A DNA stretch of 64,000 nt from PFL35 sp041550515 (GTDB lineage Archaea; Thermoplasmatota; E2; DHVEG-1). The translations under genes and the position numbers were made by a program. The first letter of the stretch is position 1; each line of letters begins with the position of its first letter. The notes below the pieces were generated by a model. That model was not told where the DNA came from, ran no database searches, and saw only the letters and a list, made by a program, of their open reading frames with translations. Where the stretch lies: assembly GCA_041550515.1 (NCBI GenBank), contig JBFEOQ010000002.1:15147-79146 (forward strand), in the 5' to 3' direction. Shown in pieces: positions 9,527 through 19,288 of this stretch.

Positions 9527-10390
9527 TTACTGCCAAAACATAGCTTTCATAATTTTTTTAATATTTCCAGGTAACTCACCTTTTTTCTTACCACTAATCA
9601 TATCAATTGTTGCACTCGCAAGCATATTCACAGTTTCAGAAAAAAACCATCGACCATAATCTGCATCTGCACGAGCTGGACTACCAATATAACCTTCTGT
9701 AATTCCAATATCTTTAAATTTTTTACCGATAACTCTTGGAGAATTAATATCACGATAAATATTTTGTAAATTTTTATAAGATTCATCTACAAGATAAGGA
9801 TACTGATATTTCATAACACTTGTTTCACGAAAACAAGCATGAATTTCCTTACTAGTATCAAAACCTAATTTAGGCTCACGCTCTATAACCATATTATTAT
9901 AAAAATATGGACCCCATGGTTCAACAGATTTCATATTATATTTTGATTCGAGTTTATTTATTGCAGAATAAATACCACGAAGATGACCTATTGCCATATG
10001 ATAAGTGCATATAACAAAATATTTAAAACCATGTTCACCTAAACTACTACCAATTCCAAATATTATATCTCTAACAATTTTACTACTAATAGATATACTA
10101 CCAGGAAAATCTGTGGTAAATTTACAAAAACCAAGAGGAACTGCAGGCATTAAAATACATATAAATTCTGGTTTTTTAATATTAATAATTTTAATCGCCT
10201 CTTTTACTGCATCAGATATAATTAAAAAATCAGTACCAACTGGTAAATGTGGTCCATGCTCTTCCATAGGACTAATCGGTAAAAAAAACACAGCTTTATC
10301 TTTATTTAATTCACTTAGTTTTTTCCAAGTTAGTTCTTCAAATTTCAAGAAATTTCCATTTTTTTTGTTAATTATTTTTTTATTTTTCAA
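9527..10390 (-). CDS. Creatininase-family amidohydrolase
   Basis: A 287-residue protein with FLPISPMEEHGPHLPVGTD near residues 36-54, the metal-binding signature of the creatininase superfamily (Glu, His and Asp ligands). Archaeal relatives include ArfB, a formamide hydrolase of flavin and F420 synthesis, but this protein is longer than typical ArfB, so its substrate is left open. Its start overlaps the stop of the upstream methionine aminopeptidase gene by four bases, so the two are probably translated from one mRNA. Confidence 0.78.
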   Translation of the reverse strand: MKNKKIINKKNGNFLKFEELTWKKLSELNKDKAVFFLPISPMEEHGPHLPVGTDFLIISDAVKEAIKIINIKKPEFICILMPAVPLGFCKFTTDFPGSISISSKIVRDIIFGIGSSLGEHGFKYFVICTYHMAIGHLRGIYSAINKLESKYNMKSVEPWGPYFYNNMVIEREPKLGFDTSKEIHACFRETSVMKYQYPYLVDESYKNLQNIYRDINSPRVIGKKFKDIGITEGYIGSPARADADYGRWFFSETVNMLASATIDMISGKKKGELPGNIKKIMKAMFWQ

Positions 10391-11292
10391 GTTGTAACCT
10401 CACAGCCATTCTTTGTTATTATAACAGTATGTTCTTTTTGGGTGACAGTCCCTTTTTTTTGTTCTACTAACTGAGGATATTGTTTAATCAATCCTAAAAA
10501 ACAAAGTCTATTCAAAATTATATCACTATTGTTTTTAAAAAAATTATTAATCGAACGTTGAGAAAAAGGAAGAGATCTAAATATTTTATAGATATTATTA
10601 AACCAAATATTTGCACGTTTATCTCTAATAAACCTGGATCGAATTGTTTTTTCACAAAGAAATATATTACTCCCTTTCCCAGAAATTACATGCCCTAATC
10701 CATCTGTAGCGAAAGGTTCAATTGCTATAACATCTCCAATTCTTGGCTTTAAAGTGTTTAAGAAATCTGGAACACTAGGAATACTCATTCCAGAATGTAG
10801 AACATATCTTTTAAGACTATGACCTGTCAAATTATCTATTGATGTATAACCAAAATCTTTTATGGTTTTTTGTACGTTTTTTCCAATTTCGGAAAGATTT
10901 ATCTCTGGTTTGATTAATTCTATCGCTGTTTTTAATCCTTCATCTACTGCTTTTATCATATCAGTACATCTTTTTGTTTCAATTTCAATTGTTAATGCGG
11001 TATCTGCAATAAAACCTTCAACATGTGCTCCAACATCAAGTTTTACTACATCGCCTTTCTTAAAAATATAATTATTATCATGACGTGGTGTGAAATGCGC
11101 TGCAATTTCGTTAAGCGATATATTTACAGGAAAAGCAATTTCTGCCCCTTTTTGCTGAATCCTTGTTTCTACTTTTTCAGCAACATCTAAAAGTGCAACA
11201 CCTGATTTAATTAGACTTGCTCCATAATCACGTGCTTCTGCAGCGATTCGTCCTGCAAGTCTATATTTTTCAATTGTTTTATTATCGATCAA
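10387..11292 (-). CDS. map: Methionine aminopeptidase, type II
   Basis: A 301-residue metalloenzyme that removes initiator methionine. Metal ligands are recognisable: the Asp residues in VKLDVGAHVEGFIADTALT, the His in LTGHSLKRY, the Glu in AIEPFATDG, and the terminal Glu in QKEHTVII. The ~60-residue insertion between the last two ligands (the winged-helix-like part) marks it as type II, as expected for archaea. The gene overlaps the upstream Sua5-family gene by four bases. Confidence 0.92.
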   Translation of the reverse strand: MIDNKTIEKYRLAGRIAAEARDYGASLIKSGVALLDVAEKVETRIQQKGAEIAFPVNISLNEIAAHFTPRHDNNYIFKKGDVVKLDVGAHVEGFIADTALTIEIETKRCTDMIKAVDEGLKTAIELIKPEINLSEIGKNVQKTIKDFGYTSIDNLTGHSLKRYVLHSGMSIPSVPDFLNTLKPRIGDVIAIEPFATDGLGHVISGKGSNIFLCEKTIRSRFIRDKRANIWFNNIYKIFRSLPFSQRSINNFFKNNSDIILNRLCFLGLIKQYPQLVEQKKGTVTQKEHTVIITKNGCEVTT

Positions 11293-11879
11293 AACATCCT
11301 CCTAAGGACTTTTTTAGAAGGAATTGAGCCTTCTCTTAAAATCATTACTTTTTCATTTGATATATCAACTATGGTTGAAGGTTTGCTCTTCAGCTCCCCC
11401 GCATCAAGATATATATTTATTTTGTCTTTAAATTGAATCCTTATATCATTTATTTTATAAGGTGTAGGAAAACCATGAATATTTGCACTTGTACAAGTTA
11501 AAGGACCAAAGGCTGATAGAATTTGTAAAGCAATATTATTATTTGGTATGCGAACTGCTATACGATCACTACCTGCAGTTAATATATCTGAAATAGCTTT
11601 TTTCTTTTTTAAAATGAGTGTAAGCTTACCGGGTAAAAACCTCTCGGAGATACGAATTATTCGATCATCAACAAATGCTACATCTTTTAGGGCATCAATA
11701 TTTGAAACTGCAATACTTAATGGTTGATTAAAAGACCTTTTTTTAATTAAAAATATATTTTTGACTGCAGATTTATTAAAGATATCTGCACCTAATGCAT
11801 ATAAAGTATCTGTTGGATAAACAATTAATTCACCTTTTTTTAATGAAGAGACAACTTTAGTAAGATCAAAACTTGACAT
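11289..11879 (-). CDS. Sua5/YrdC-family threonylcarbamoyl-AMP synthase
   Basis: A 196-residue YrdC-domain protein. The start GELIVYPTDTLYALGADI, KKRSFNQPLSIAVS and PLTCTSANIHGFPTP are the family's ATP/threonine/bicarbonate-binding blocks. The enzyme makes threonylcarbamoyl-AMP for t6A37 in tRNA, used by KEOPS. A KEOPS Pcc1-like subunit is encoded at 56514 and a tRNA methylthiotransferase that modifies t6A at 19289. The Sua5 C-terminal domain is absent, so this is a stand-alone YrdC-type enzyme. Confidence 0.88.
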   Translation of the reverse strand: MSSFDLTKVVSSLKKGELIVYPTDTLYALGADIFNKSAVKNIFLIKKRSFNQPLSIAVSNIDALKDVAFVDDRIIRISERFLPGKLTLILKKKKAISDILTAGSDRIAVRIPNNNIALQILSAFGPLTCTSANIHGFPTPYKINDIRIQFKDKINIYLDAGELKSKPSTIVDISNEKVMILREGSIPSKKVLRRMF

Positions 11880-11897
11880 AAAAAATCAAACACATTT

Positions 11898-12377
11898 TTA
11901 TTTATTTTTTATAAAATCACCCAATGTACGACCACCACTAGTTCGACCATAACCCTTCATTGCATAACTAGGAGGACTTGCGATTTCTTCAAATAAATTT
12001 ATATTCAATTCTTTTTCAAGTTTTTTCGCGATCTTATCACTTGGTTTAAGATCACCATTCTCAATTTTTGAAATTGTAACTGTACGCTCACCAATACGGA
12101 AACCTAGTTCTTCACGGCTTAAGCCTTTTTTCTCTCGTCCCTTTTTTATAAGAATATTAAAATTGGACACAAGTTCTTTTGTCATATCTTTATAAACATC
12201 TTTTTCTTTTGGTCGGTGAATTCTCTTTAAAATAGGTGTTTGAGCATTAGGTTTAGTTGAAGATGATACAGCGATACTTTTACCATATTTTATACAGTCT
12301 GGACAAAGCATCATTTTAACATCATCAATAATTGCAGGTTTACAATCACATTCTTTACCACAAAGTTCACATTCCAT
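11898..12377 (-). CDS. Archaeal multiprotein bridging factor aMBF1
   Basis: A 159-residue protein with an N-terminal zinc ribbon (CELCGKECDC and CPDC), a linker, and a Cro/C1-type HTH at ~80-135 (GLSREELGFRIG, TVTISKIENGDLKPSD). This is the layout of archaeal MBF1, the homologue of the eukaryotic coactivator that binds TBP, and of its proposed ribosome-associated role. The C-terminal GYGRTSGGRTLGDFI segment is also typical of aMBF1. Confidence 0.9.
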   Translation of the reverse strand: MECELCGKECDCKPAIIDDVKMMLCPDCIKYGKSIAVSSSTKPNAQTPILKRIHRPKEKDVYKDMTKELVSNFNILIKKGREKKGLSREELGFRIGERTVTISKIENGDLKPSDKIAKKLEKELNINLFEEIASPPSYAMKGYGRTSGGRTLGDFIKNK

Positions 12378-12405
12378 ATTTTTTATCCCTAAAACTATTT
12401 ATTGT

Positions 12406-13287
12406 TTAGATTAACCCAGCTTTTTGTAAAGCCATAAGATCTTCAGTACTTAGTTTTTCACCACGTTTAAATCTTTCAAAGATTTCATCTGCTTCTTTAT
12501 GTGCAGCAGTTACTTCTTCAGCTTTTTTAGTTTTTCGTTTCTTTTCATGGCCTATAGTAATCTTGCGTTCTAAATCATGTATTTTATCGACACTTTCGAT
12601 AAATTCTTTATGAACTTTATCTGCCTCAATTTTTGTAATAACAATCGTTTCTTGAATAATATTTACCTTTTTTACTAGATTTTCTAGTTGTTTGATAAGG
12701 TTAATCATATTTTCATGTTCTTCTTGTGCGCGGCTTGCAAGTTTTTCAACTGTATCATGCTGTTTTTCTGCTTTTTGTTTTATAATTTTTTCTTCTTCAA
12801 GTGCTTTTTTAAGCTTTGGATCCCTGTTAAGTTTATCCTCTGCATCTTTAATCTTTGAATGTAAAATGGATATATTTTCAATTAATTTTTTCTCTTTTTG
12901 TGGAGACATTGCAGTTGTCATCTGCTCATTTTCAAGTGTTCTTATTTGTTTTCTTAAAAGATTTAAATTTGCGCCGAATGCAGAAGATCTTTCTTTTTCT
13001 AATTCTTCTATTTTTTTCTTGATTTCACTATAGCTTTTATTTAACTTGTTTCTTTGATCCTTTGCATGTTTTACTCTTTCGTTTAACTCGTCTCGATTTT
13101 TTTTATGATCAGAAATTTTATTTCTTAGATTTCTGATTGTAGAATTTAAATTATCTCTTTCATCTGCAAGTTTCTTAGATTTATCATGTAAATTATTTCT
13201 TTTATTTTTTAAATCATTTGCATTATTTTGTAATTTATCTTTTTCTTTAATTAAATCGTCTACTGAATCACTCATTATGGACCCCAT
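12406..13287 (-). CDS. Archaeal coiled-coil protein (COG1340-like)
   Basis: A 293-residue protein that is almost entirely heptad-repeat coiled coil (residues ~5-240), rich in Lys, Glu, Asp and Asn, and ending in a short globular tail FERFKRGEKLSTEDLMALQ. This architecture matches the uncharacterised archaeal COG1340 family. The track start is kept, but a second ATG four codons in (13275) is equally plausible. It lies just upstream of aMBF1 on the same strand. Function unknown; possibly ribosome- or translation-associated by homology to related families. Confidence 0.7.
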   Translation of the reverse strand: MGSIMSDSVDDLIKEKDKLQNNANDLKNKRNNLHDKSKKLADERDNLNSTIRNLRNKISDHKKNRDELNERVKHAKDQRNKLNKSYSEIKKKIEELEKERSSAFGANLNLLRKQIRTLENEQMTTAMSPQKEKKLIENISILHSKIKDAEDKLNRDPKLKKALEEEKIIKQKAEKQHDTVEKLASRAQEEHENMINLIKQLENLVKKVNIIQETIVITKIEADKVHKEFIESVDKIHDLERKITIGHEKKRKTKKAEEVTAAHKEADEIFERFKRGEKLSTEDLMALQKAGLI

Positions 13288-13330
13288 TAATAGCCTTTAA
13301 AGGTACTACCCTGTAAATATAAAGTATTAT

Positions 13331-14023
13331 TTAACTATTAGTTTTATATTTAAACATAATTACACCATATAAAAGAACCGCTATTATCCCTGTTAGAAAA
13401 ATAAGGTCAAATAATACAGCACCTCCAATTGTTGCCATTATCCCAAGTTTCGTAGGTGAGTTATTAAGAAGTTCAGATAAATGCAAGAAATCAGCACCTA
13501 TTAGAACACCAAAAGTACTTGATGAATAAGATAATACAGCTCCTTTTGTAAAGTCCTTTCTAAAAAGTATAATCGATATTAAACAAGCAAAAACTGCTGG
13601 TAATAACCAATATGGAAAACTTGCAACAATTCCTTGACTTGGTTCAACTCTGGTAATAAAATATGTAATTATTGTTATTATTATTGTTGCAATTAAAATT
13701 TGTTTATAAGATATCTTTCTTTTTATTATCAAATAAAAACTTAAGATTATAGGTATTAAAGCTCCACCTGTGTTTATTCCAACAATCCAATTATTATATC
13801 TAAAAAGAGCGATATTTGAAATATCGTATCCAAAAATAATTATTGGGAAAGTAAAAATGAATGATATAAAAACAATAAAAGTGGATTCTATACCTGAGAA
13901 ACCGAGATATTTAAAAGCCCTGGTTAAAAGTAGATATACCAAATAAATTAATAATATGGGTATGCTAATTAGTATAACCCAAATAATAATCTCAAATATA
14001 TTTATTTCAGCAAAGTAAAACAT
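13331..14023 (-). CDS. DUF1614-family integral membrane protein
   Basis: A 230-residue protein with about seven hydrophobic segments. The segments LLTRAFKYLGFSG, INTGGALIPIILS, and the C-terminal VLIGADFLHL and IGGAVLFDLIFLTGIIA match the DUF1614 family of archaeal and bacterial membrane proteins. No catalytic motif is visible. It is divergent from alaS, whose start is 48 bases away, so the promoters of both lie in a very short shared region. Confidence 0.75.
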   Translation of the reverse strand: MFYFAEINIFEIIIWVILISIPILLIYLVYLLLTRAFKYLGFSGIESTFIVFISFIFTFPIIIFGYDISNIALFRYNNWIVGINTGGALIPIILSFYLIIKRKISYKQILIATIIITIITYFITRVEPSQGIVASFPYWLLPAVFACLISIILFRKDFTKGAVLSYSSSTFGVLIGADFLHLSELLNNSPTKLGIMATIGGAVLFDLIFLTGIIAVLLYGVIMFKYKTNS

Positions 14024-14071
14024 ATTAATTTCTTTGATATAGATACCATTTATAAACCTTGTTTATATAAC

Positions 14072-16822
14072 ATGACAATTAAGGGTTATAACATGAGTGA
14101 TTTTCTTAAAAAAGAATGCGACTTAAAATATTTTCATGATAATAAATATCTTCGGAAAAAATGTAAAAAATGTGGCGATTTTTATTGGACTCTTGATAAA
14201 AAATCAGAATTATGCGGTGATCAACCCTGTGTACCTTTTAGTTTTATTGGAAAACCTCTAGGTAAAAAATCATTCAATCTATCTGATATACGTAATAGTT
14301 TTTTATCTTTTTTTGAAAAAAATAATCATTCAAGACTTTATTACCCTGAGACAGGTGAGCGTTGTCCAGTTGTTGCTCGATGGCGTTCGGATATATATCT
14401 TACTATAGCATCTATTGCTGATTTTCAACCACATGTTACTTCAGGAGAAGTTCCCCCTCCTGCAAATCCTTTGGTTATCTCTCAACCCTGTATTCGCTTA
14501 AATGATTTGGAACAAGTTGGTATTAGTGGTCGTCATCTTACAACTTTTGAGATGATGGGTCATCATGCTTTTAATAAGAATTTTAATGAAATTTATTTCA
14601 AAGAAGATACAGTTAGATTATGTAACGAATATTTTACAAATATGATTGGAATCCCAAAAGAGAAGATTAATTATAAGGAACAGCTTTGGTTTGGTGGTGG
14701 AAATGCAGGACCTTGCCTTGAAGTTCTTGCAGGTGGTCTCGAAATTGCAACTCTAGTTTTTATGAATATGGTAAAAGATTCTAAGGGTAGTTTTGAAATA
14801 AAAGGTTCTAATTATTCACCTAATCCTTTAAATATAGTTGATACTGGTTATGGCCTTGAACGTATTGCATGGTGTACACAAGGTACAAAAACGATTTATG
14901 ACTGTGTTTTTCCAGAAATAATAAAATGGATTGTAAAAAAATCAGAAGATAATTCAGATATGCAAAGTATTTACTCACTTGGTGATCATAGTAAATGTCT
15001 TTCCTTTATGTTAGGAGATGGAATTGTTCCATCAAATGTTAAAGCAGGTTATCTGGCTAGACTTATAATAAGGCGTTCTCTTCGTTTTTCTGAGAAAATA
15101 AAAATAGATGGTTCGCTAAAAGACATTGTTTTTATGCAACTAGATTTACTTGCAAAAAACTTCCCATCTCTTATAAAAAGAAAAAAGCAAATTGGAGAAA
15201 TTCTTGATATCGAAACAAGACGTTATCATGATACTATTAAAAAAGGTAAAAACCTTGTAAAAAAAATTATTTTAGAGAAAAAAAATATTGATAAAAATGA
15301 TCTTATTCTTTTATATGATACTCATGGAATGCAACCGGATATAGTAAAAAACATTGCAAAAGGGGAAAGAATATATATAAAAATACCAAAAAATTTTGAA
15401 TCAATGGTTGCTGAACTTCATTCATATGAAACAGATGAAGAAGAAAACCCTAATGAGGAAATAAATTTACCATCATCTGAAAAACTTTATTATAAGGATC
15501 ATTATACAAAAAACTTTAATGCAGAGGTTCTCTGGACTAATAAGACAGAGAGTGGTTTTGAAGTGGTTCTTGATAAAACTGCTTTTTATCCTGAAGGTGG
15601 TGGACAACCAAGTGATATTGGATTTCTTTCAAATAATGGAAAAAAATATCGTGTAAATCATGTAAAAAAGCAAGATAATGCAATAATTCATGAAGTTAAG
15701 GGTAGTCTAAATGTCGGGGATAAAGTTTTTGGTGAAATAGACTGGGAGAATAGGTATAGTCTTATGCGTCATCATACAGGGACACATGTTGTAAACGGGG
15801 CTCTGAGAAAATTGCTTGGAGAACATATCTGGCAGGCAGGTTCACAACTTTTACCTGAAAATGCACGTTTTGATTTTGCTCATTATTCATCTATATCTAA
15901 TGATCAAATGAAAAAAATAGAAGAATTAGCAAATGATTTTGTGAAAAAAAAATTAAATGTAAAAAAACTTGTATTGGATAGAAATTCTGCTGAAAAAATA
16001 TATGGTTTTAGACTTTATCAAGGTGGTGTCCCCCCTGGAAATTGTATACGTGTTCTTGATATACCTGGTGTAGATTTTGAAGCTTGTGGAGGTACACATT
16101 TAAATAATATTGGTGAAATTGTAAAAATTAAAATTATTAAAATTGAGCGTATTCAGGACGGCGTCAACAGAGTTATTTTTGTTGCAGGTAAAATGGTTGA
16201 TATATATCAAAAAGAAGAAAAAGAGATTTATCAAAACTTAATTAATATTTTAAAACCATTTTATGAAATAAAGGATAGTTTAAATATTTCAGAGGAGCTT
16301 AGAAAGGTAACTGATGTTTATTCTGTACCTATTGATCAATTAGATAAAACATTTGAACGTTTTTTAAAAGAATCAAAAATTAAAACTCATAAAAATGTTA
16401 AGAACTTATTAGATGCAGCAAACGATCTTTTCTTAGAATGGAAGAAACAACAAAAAAATAAGAAAAAAGTTACAATTAATGATATAAATAATTATATTAA
16501 ATCAGCAGAGATTGTTCCTGGTACAGATTATAAGATTATTGCTGATAAAACAAATTTAGATGCCTTTGCTATCTCAGGTGCTATTGTAAAAAATTCTGGA
16601 TATATAGTTCATATTTTTGATGGTAAAAAACTTGTATCTATGGCCTCTGAAAATATTGATATTGATTTACGAGAAATAGCACCAGAATTAGGTAAAATAC
16701 TTGGTGGTAGTGGTGGTGGTAGACGACGTATGACACAATGTGGTGGGCCAAATATTGATAAAATAGACTCTGCGTTAAAAACAGCAAAACAACTTACTAA
16801 GAAAAAATTGTTAACAAATTAA
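14072..16822 (+). CDS. alaS: Alanyl-tRNA synthetase, archaeal type
   Basis: A 916-residue class II synthetase. The N-terminal zinc-finger-like extension (KKCKKCGDFYWT) is typical of archaeal AlaRS. Catalytic motifs follow, including RPCIRLNDLEQVG-like QPCIRLNDLEQVG. The editing domain carries RHHTGTHVVNGALR and CGGTHLNNIGE, the zinc/editing residues. The DHHA1/C-Ala end includes GGSGGGRRRMTQCGG. A second in-frame ATG (14093) could be the start. AlaRS recognises G3:U70, which occurs in both the tRNA-Ala and, unusually, the tRNA-Arg of this window. Confidence 0.96.
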   Translation: MTIKGYNMSDFLKKECDLKYFHDNKYLRKKCKKCGDFYWTLDKKSELCGDQPCVPFSFIGKPLGKKSFNLSDIRNSFLSFFEKNNHSRLYYPETGERCPVVARWRSDIYLTIASIADFQPHVTSGEVPPPANPLVISQPCIRLNDLEQVGISGRHLTTFEMMGHHAFNKNFNEIYFKEDTVRLCNEYFTNMIGIPKEKINYKEQLWFGGGNAGPCLEVLAGGLEIATLVFMNMVKDSKGSFEIKGSNYSPNPLNIVDTGYGLERIAWCTQGTKTIYDCVFPEIIKWIVKKSEDNSDMQSIYSLGDHSKCLSFMLGDGIVPSNVKAGYLARLIIRRSLRFSEKIKIDGSLKDIVFMQLDLLAKNFPSLIKRKKQIGEILDIETRRYHDTIKKGKNLVKKIILEKKNIDKNDLILLYDTHGMQPDIVKNIAKGERIYIKIPKNFESMVAELHSYETDEEENPNEEINLPSSEKLYYKDHYTKNFNAEVLWTNKTESGFEVVLDKTAFYPEGGGQPSDIGFLSNNGKKYRVNHVKKQDNAIIHEVKGSLNVGDKVFGEIDWENRYSLMRHHTGTHVVNGALRKLLGEHIWQAGSQLLPENARFDFAHYSSISNDQMKKIEELANDFVKKKLNVKKLVLDRNSAEKIYGFRLYQGGVPPGNCIRVLDIPGVDFEACGGTHLNNIGEIVKIKIIKIERIQDGVNRVIFVAGKMVDIYQKEEKEIYQNLINILKPFYEIKDSLNISEELRKVTDVYSVPIDQLDKTFERFLKESKIKTHKNVKNLLDAANDLFLEWKKQQKNKKKVTINDINNYIKSAEIVPGTDYKIIADKTNLDAFAISGAIVKNSGYIVHIFDGKKLVSMASENIDIDLREIAPELGKILGGSGGGRRRMTQCGGPNIDKIDSALKTAKQLTKKKLLTN

Positions 16823-16839
16823 ATTTTGTTTTTTTTTGC

Positions 16840-17013
16840 TTATGGTTTTAAAGGCCATATAACATGTACAGCAGCAACAATTACAATGGTTGCAATGCAC
16901 ATTACTGTAACGAGCCATGGTGGTATTTTTAAACTTGTTTTTTCTTCTGCATCAAAGTAACGTATAAGTCCTGCAGCAGAGTGAAATCCTTCACCTTTTT
17001 TGTCTTTTGCCAT
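16840..17013 (-). CDS. Preprotein translocase subunit Sec61 beta (SecG)
   Basis: A 57-residue tail-anchored protein on the minus strand. It begins MAKDKKGEGFHSAAGLIRYF, then DAEE and KIPPW, followed by one membrane helix (~33-52) and a short exterior end. The GLIRYFDAEE...I.P sequence is diagnostic of archaeal Sec61 beta. It is the small non-essential subunit of the SecYEG channel. The gene is convergent with alaS (18-base gap) and divergent from the gfcR-like gene. Confidence 0.92.
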   Translation of the reverse strand: MAKDKKGEGFHSAAGLIRYFDAEEKTSLKIPPWLVTVMCIATIVIVAAVHVIWPLKP

Positions 17014-17115
17014 AATTCTTCAAAAACAAGATACTTTTTCTGTATTTTAGCTTTACTGTCATTGCAAACATCTAAATATACTTTTTATATTCCTTTTTCT
17101 ACGGGTGTTAAGTTT

Positions 17116-17685
17116 ATGAAAGAGGTAGAATCACTTATTAAGAAAGCTTTAAAATATAGGGAGAGTGGACTTACTGAACATGAAATCTCAGAAGAGTTAA
17201 ATGTATCAAAGGAAACGACTGCATGGCTTCTTAGTAAGGGTAAAGAAAAAAAACCTATTGGTGATGTTAAAATAGGTTGGCGTTCAATTGGCGTATTTCC
17301 CTCTAGAATTGGTTTTATTTCAGATGCTCTTTGTGATATCATACTTGAGGAATGTGAAGAAGTAGATACAATAGTTGGTATTGCAATCAATGGTATTCCT
17401 TTTTCAAGTTTTGTTGCAGATAAACTTGGTCTTGAAATGGCAGTTTTTAGACCTCATTCAGAAAAATCGGGTTCTTTTTCATCTAATTATGCCAGTGTAA
17501 AAGAAAAAAATGTTGTTTTTGTTGATGATGTTTTAGGGAGTGGAGAAACCTTTAAAGCTGCAATAAAAGCTGCAAAATCAGAAAAGGCAAAACCAGTGCT
17601 TTGTGTCGCAATTATAAATAAAACATCTGCTAATAAGATCGCGGATGTCCCTCTTCGAGCATTATTTAGAACCAGAATTTTATAA
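17116..17685 (+). CDS. gfcR: GfcR-like transcriptional regulator (PRTase-fold, PyrE-like)
   Basis: Starting at ATG 17116, not the upstream in-frame GTG at 16981 which would overlap Sec61 beta, this gives 189 residues. An N-terminal HTH (~1-40, GLTEHEISEELNVSKETTAWLL) precedes a phosphoribosyltransferase fold with the PRPP loop VVFVDDVLGSGETFKAA. This is the architecture of archaeal orotate phosphoribosyltransferase-like regulators called GfcR in halophiles, where they control sugar metabolism. Three kb downstream are gap and pgk, which is consistent. The ORF tail overlaps a frame of lysS that is not used. Confidence 0.82.
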   Translation: MKEVESLIKKALKYRESGLTEHEISEELNVSKETTAWLLSKGKEKKPIGDVKIGWRSIGVFPSRIGFISDALCDIILEECEEVDTIVGIAINGIPFSSFVADKLGLEMAVFRPHSEKSGSFSSNYASVKEKNVVFVDDVLGSGETFKAAIKAAKSEKAKPVLCVAIINKTSANKIADVPLRALFRTRIL

Positions 17686-17710
17686 GAAAAATTTTTTGGA
17701 GAATAGTCTA

Positions 17711-19261
17711 ATGCACTGGGCTGATGTTTTAGCTGAAGAATTGCTAAAGGTAGATAAAAAACATGTTCTAGCAACTGGAATAACACCTTCGGGTCCAATA
17801 CATGTTGGAAATATGCGTGAGGTTCTTACAACTGATGCTGTATACCGAAGAATTTTAAAAAAAAAGGGAAATGCAGAATTAATTTATATTGCAGATGATT
17901 TTGATAATCTTAGAAAAGTTTATCCTTTCCTTCCTAAAACTTATGAGAAACATATTGGAAAACCCTTATCAGATATTCCTTGTCCATGTAATAAACATAA
18001 AAATTATGCTGAACACTATCTTACAATTTTTTTAGATTCCTTAAAGGAGCTTGGAGTTAATCCAACTGTCTACAAAGCAAGTGAAATGTATAAAACTGGT
18101 ATGTATAGAGAATCTATACAAATTGCACTTGAAAATACAGAAAAAATACGTGAAATAATAGAGAAAATATCAAAAAGAAAACTACCAAAAAAATGGGTAC
18201 CATTTAATATTTGCTGTGAGAACTGTGGAAAAATTACTTCAGCAGAACCAATATTATATTACTATCCATATTTAGAGTATATGTGTAATTGTGGATATGA
18301 AGGAAAAGCGGATATAACTAAAGGAGGAATAGGAAAATTACCTTGGAGAATAGACTGGCCTGCTCGCTGGAAAATACTTAAAGTAACTTTTGAACCTTTT
18401 GGAAAAGACCATGGAACTGTTGGTGGAACACATGATACAGGGGTCGTAATTGCAAAAGATATATTTAATTATACACCTCCAAAATATATTATGTATGAAT
18501 TTATTCTTTTAAAGGGGAAAGGAGCAATGCATAGTTCCAAGGGGACAGCACTTTCTGCAGATGAAATGCTTAAAATAACACCACCAGAAGTTTTGAGATT
18601 TTTACTTATGAGTAATCAACCAAATAAGCATATTCAATTTGACCCGGGTCTTGGTATTTTAAATCTTGTAGATGAATATGATCAACAAGAAAGAGCGTAT
18701 TTTAAAATAGAAGAAGAAATCAAAGGAACAAAAGACCTTAATGAAACATATGAGCTATCTCAACCAAATGAAATCCCTAAGAAAATACCATTTCAACTAC
18801 CTTATCGTCATCTTGTAACACTACTTCAAATAGGTAAAAACTGGGAAGATATAAATACAATCTTAATCAGAACAAATCAGATACCAAAACAATTAAATAA
18901 AGAAGAGGAAGAACACTTAAAACAACGTGCATTACATGTTAAATATTGGCTTGAAAACTATGCACCAGATGTTATAAAATTCAAAGTTAAAAAACAATTA
19001 CCTAAAATAGATTTAAATACTGATCAAAAAAATTATCTTAAAAAATTATATAAAAAACTACCAGATATAATATGGGAAGCAGAAAACATTCATAATGATA
19101 TATATGTTATATCAGAAAAAGAAAAAATACCAATTAAAACTGCTTTTACTACAATTTATCAGATAATTTTAGGCCAAGAAAAAGGACCTCGTGCAGGATT
19201 CTTTTTATCAAATTTAGATAAAGATTTTGTGATAAAAAGAGTCAAAGAAGCAATTAAATAG
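17711..19261 (+). CDS. lysS: Lysyl-tRNA synthetase, class I
   Basis: Class I LysRS, the archaeal/spirochaete form unrelated to class II LysRS. I start it at ATG 17711 (516 residues, MHWADVLAEELL), 25 bases after gfcR and preceded by TTGGAGA. The in-frame ATG at 17645 would overlap gfcR by 41 bases and adds a non-conserved 22 residues. TPSGPIHVGNMRE carries the HIGH-like motif and MHSSKGTALS the KMSKS-like motif. A zinc-binding region CCENCGK and CNCGY lies in between. Confidence 0.94.
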   Translation: MHWADVLAEELLKVDKKHVLATGITPSGPIHVGNMREVLTTDAVYRRILKKKGNAELIYIADDFDNLRKVYPFLPKTYEKHIGKPLSDIPCPCNKHKNYAEHYLTIFLDSLKELGVNPTVYKASEMYKTGMYRESIQIALENTEKIREIIEKISKRKLPKKWVPFNICCENCGKITSAEPILYYYPYLEYMCNCGYEGKADITKGGIGKLPWRIDWPARWKILKVTFEPFGKDHGTVGGTHDTGVVIAKDIFNYTPPKYIMYEFILLKGKGAMHSSKGTALSADEMLKITPPEVLRFLLMSNQPNKHIQFDPGLGILNLVDEYDQQERAYFKIEEEIKGTKDLNETYELSQPNEIPKKIPFQLPYRHLVTLLQIGKNWEDINTILIRTNQIPKQLNKEEEEHLKQRALHVKYWLENYAPDVIKFKVKKQLPKIDLNTDQKNYLKKLYKKLPDIIWEAENIHNDIYVISEKEKIPIKTAFTTIYQIILGQEKGPRAGFFLSNLDKDFVIKRVKEAIK

Positions 19262-19288
19262 TAATTTATCTTAAAAATGTTATAAAAA

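Noticed and set aside
12692..13033. Plus-strand Ser/Phe-rich ORF
   Set aside because: It is the antisense shadow of the Lys/Glu-rich coiled-coil gene and shows the typical Ser/Phe bias of such shadows.
16981..17115. N-terminal extension of the gfcR-like frame
   Set aside because: It overlaps the Sec61 beta start on the other strand, is unlike family members, and ATG 17116 fits the HTH start.
17645..17710. Upstream start for class I LysRS
   Set aside because: It lies in the gfcR coding region; ATG 17711 has a better ribosome binding site and matches the family start.
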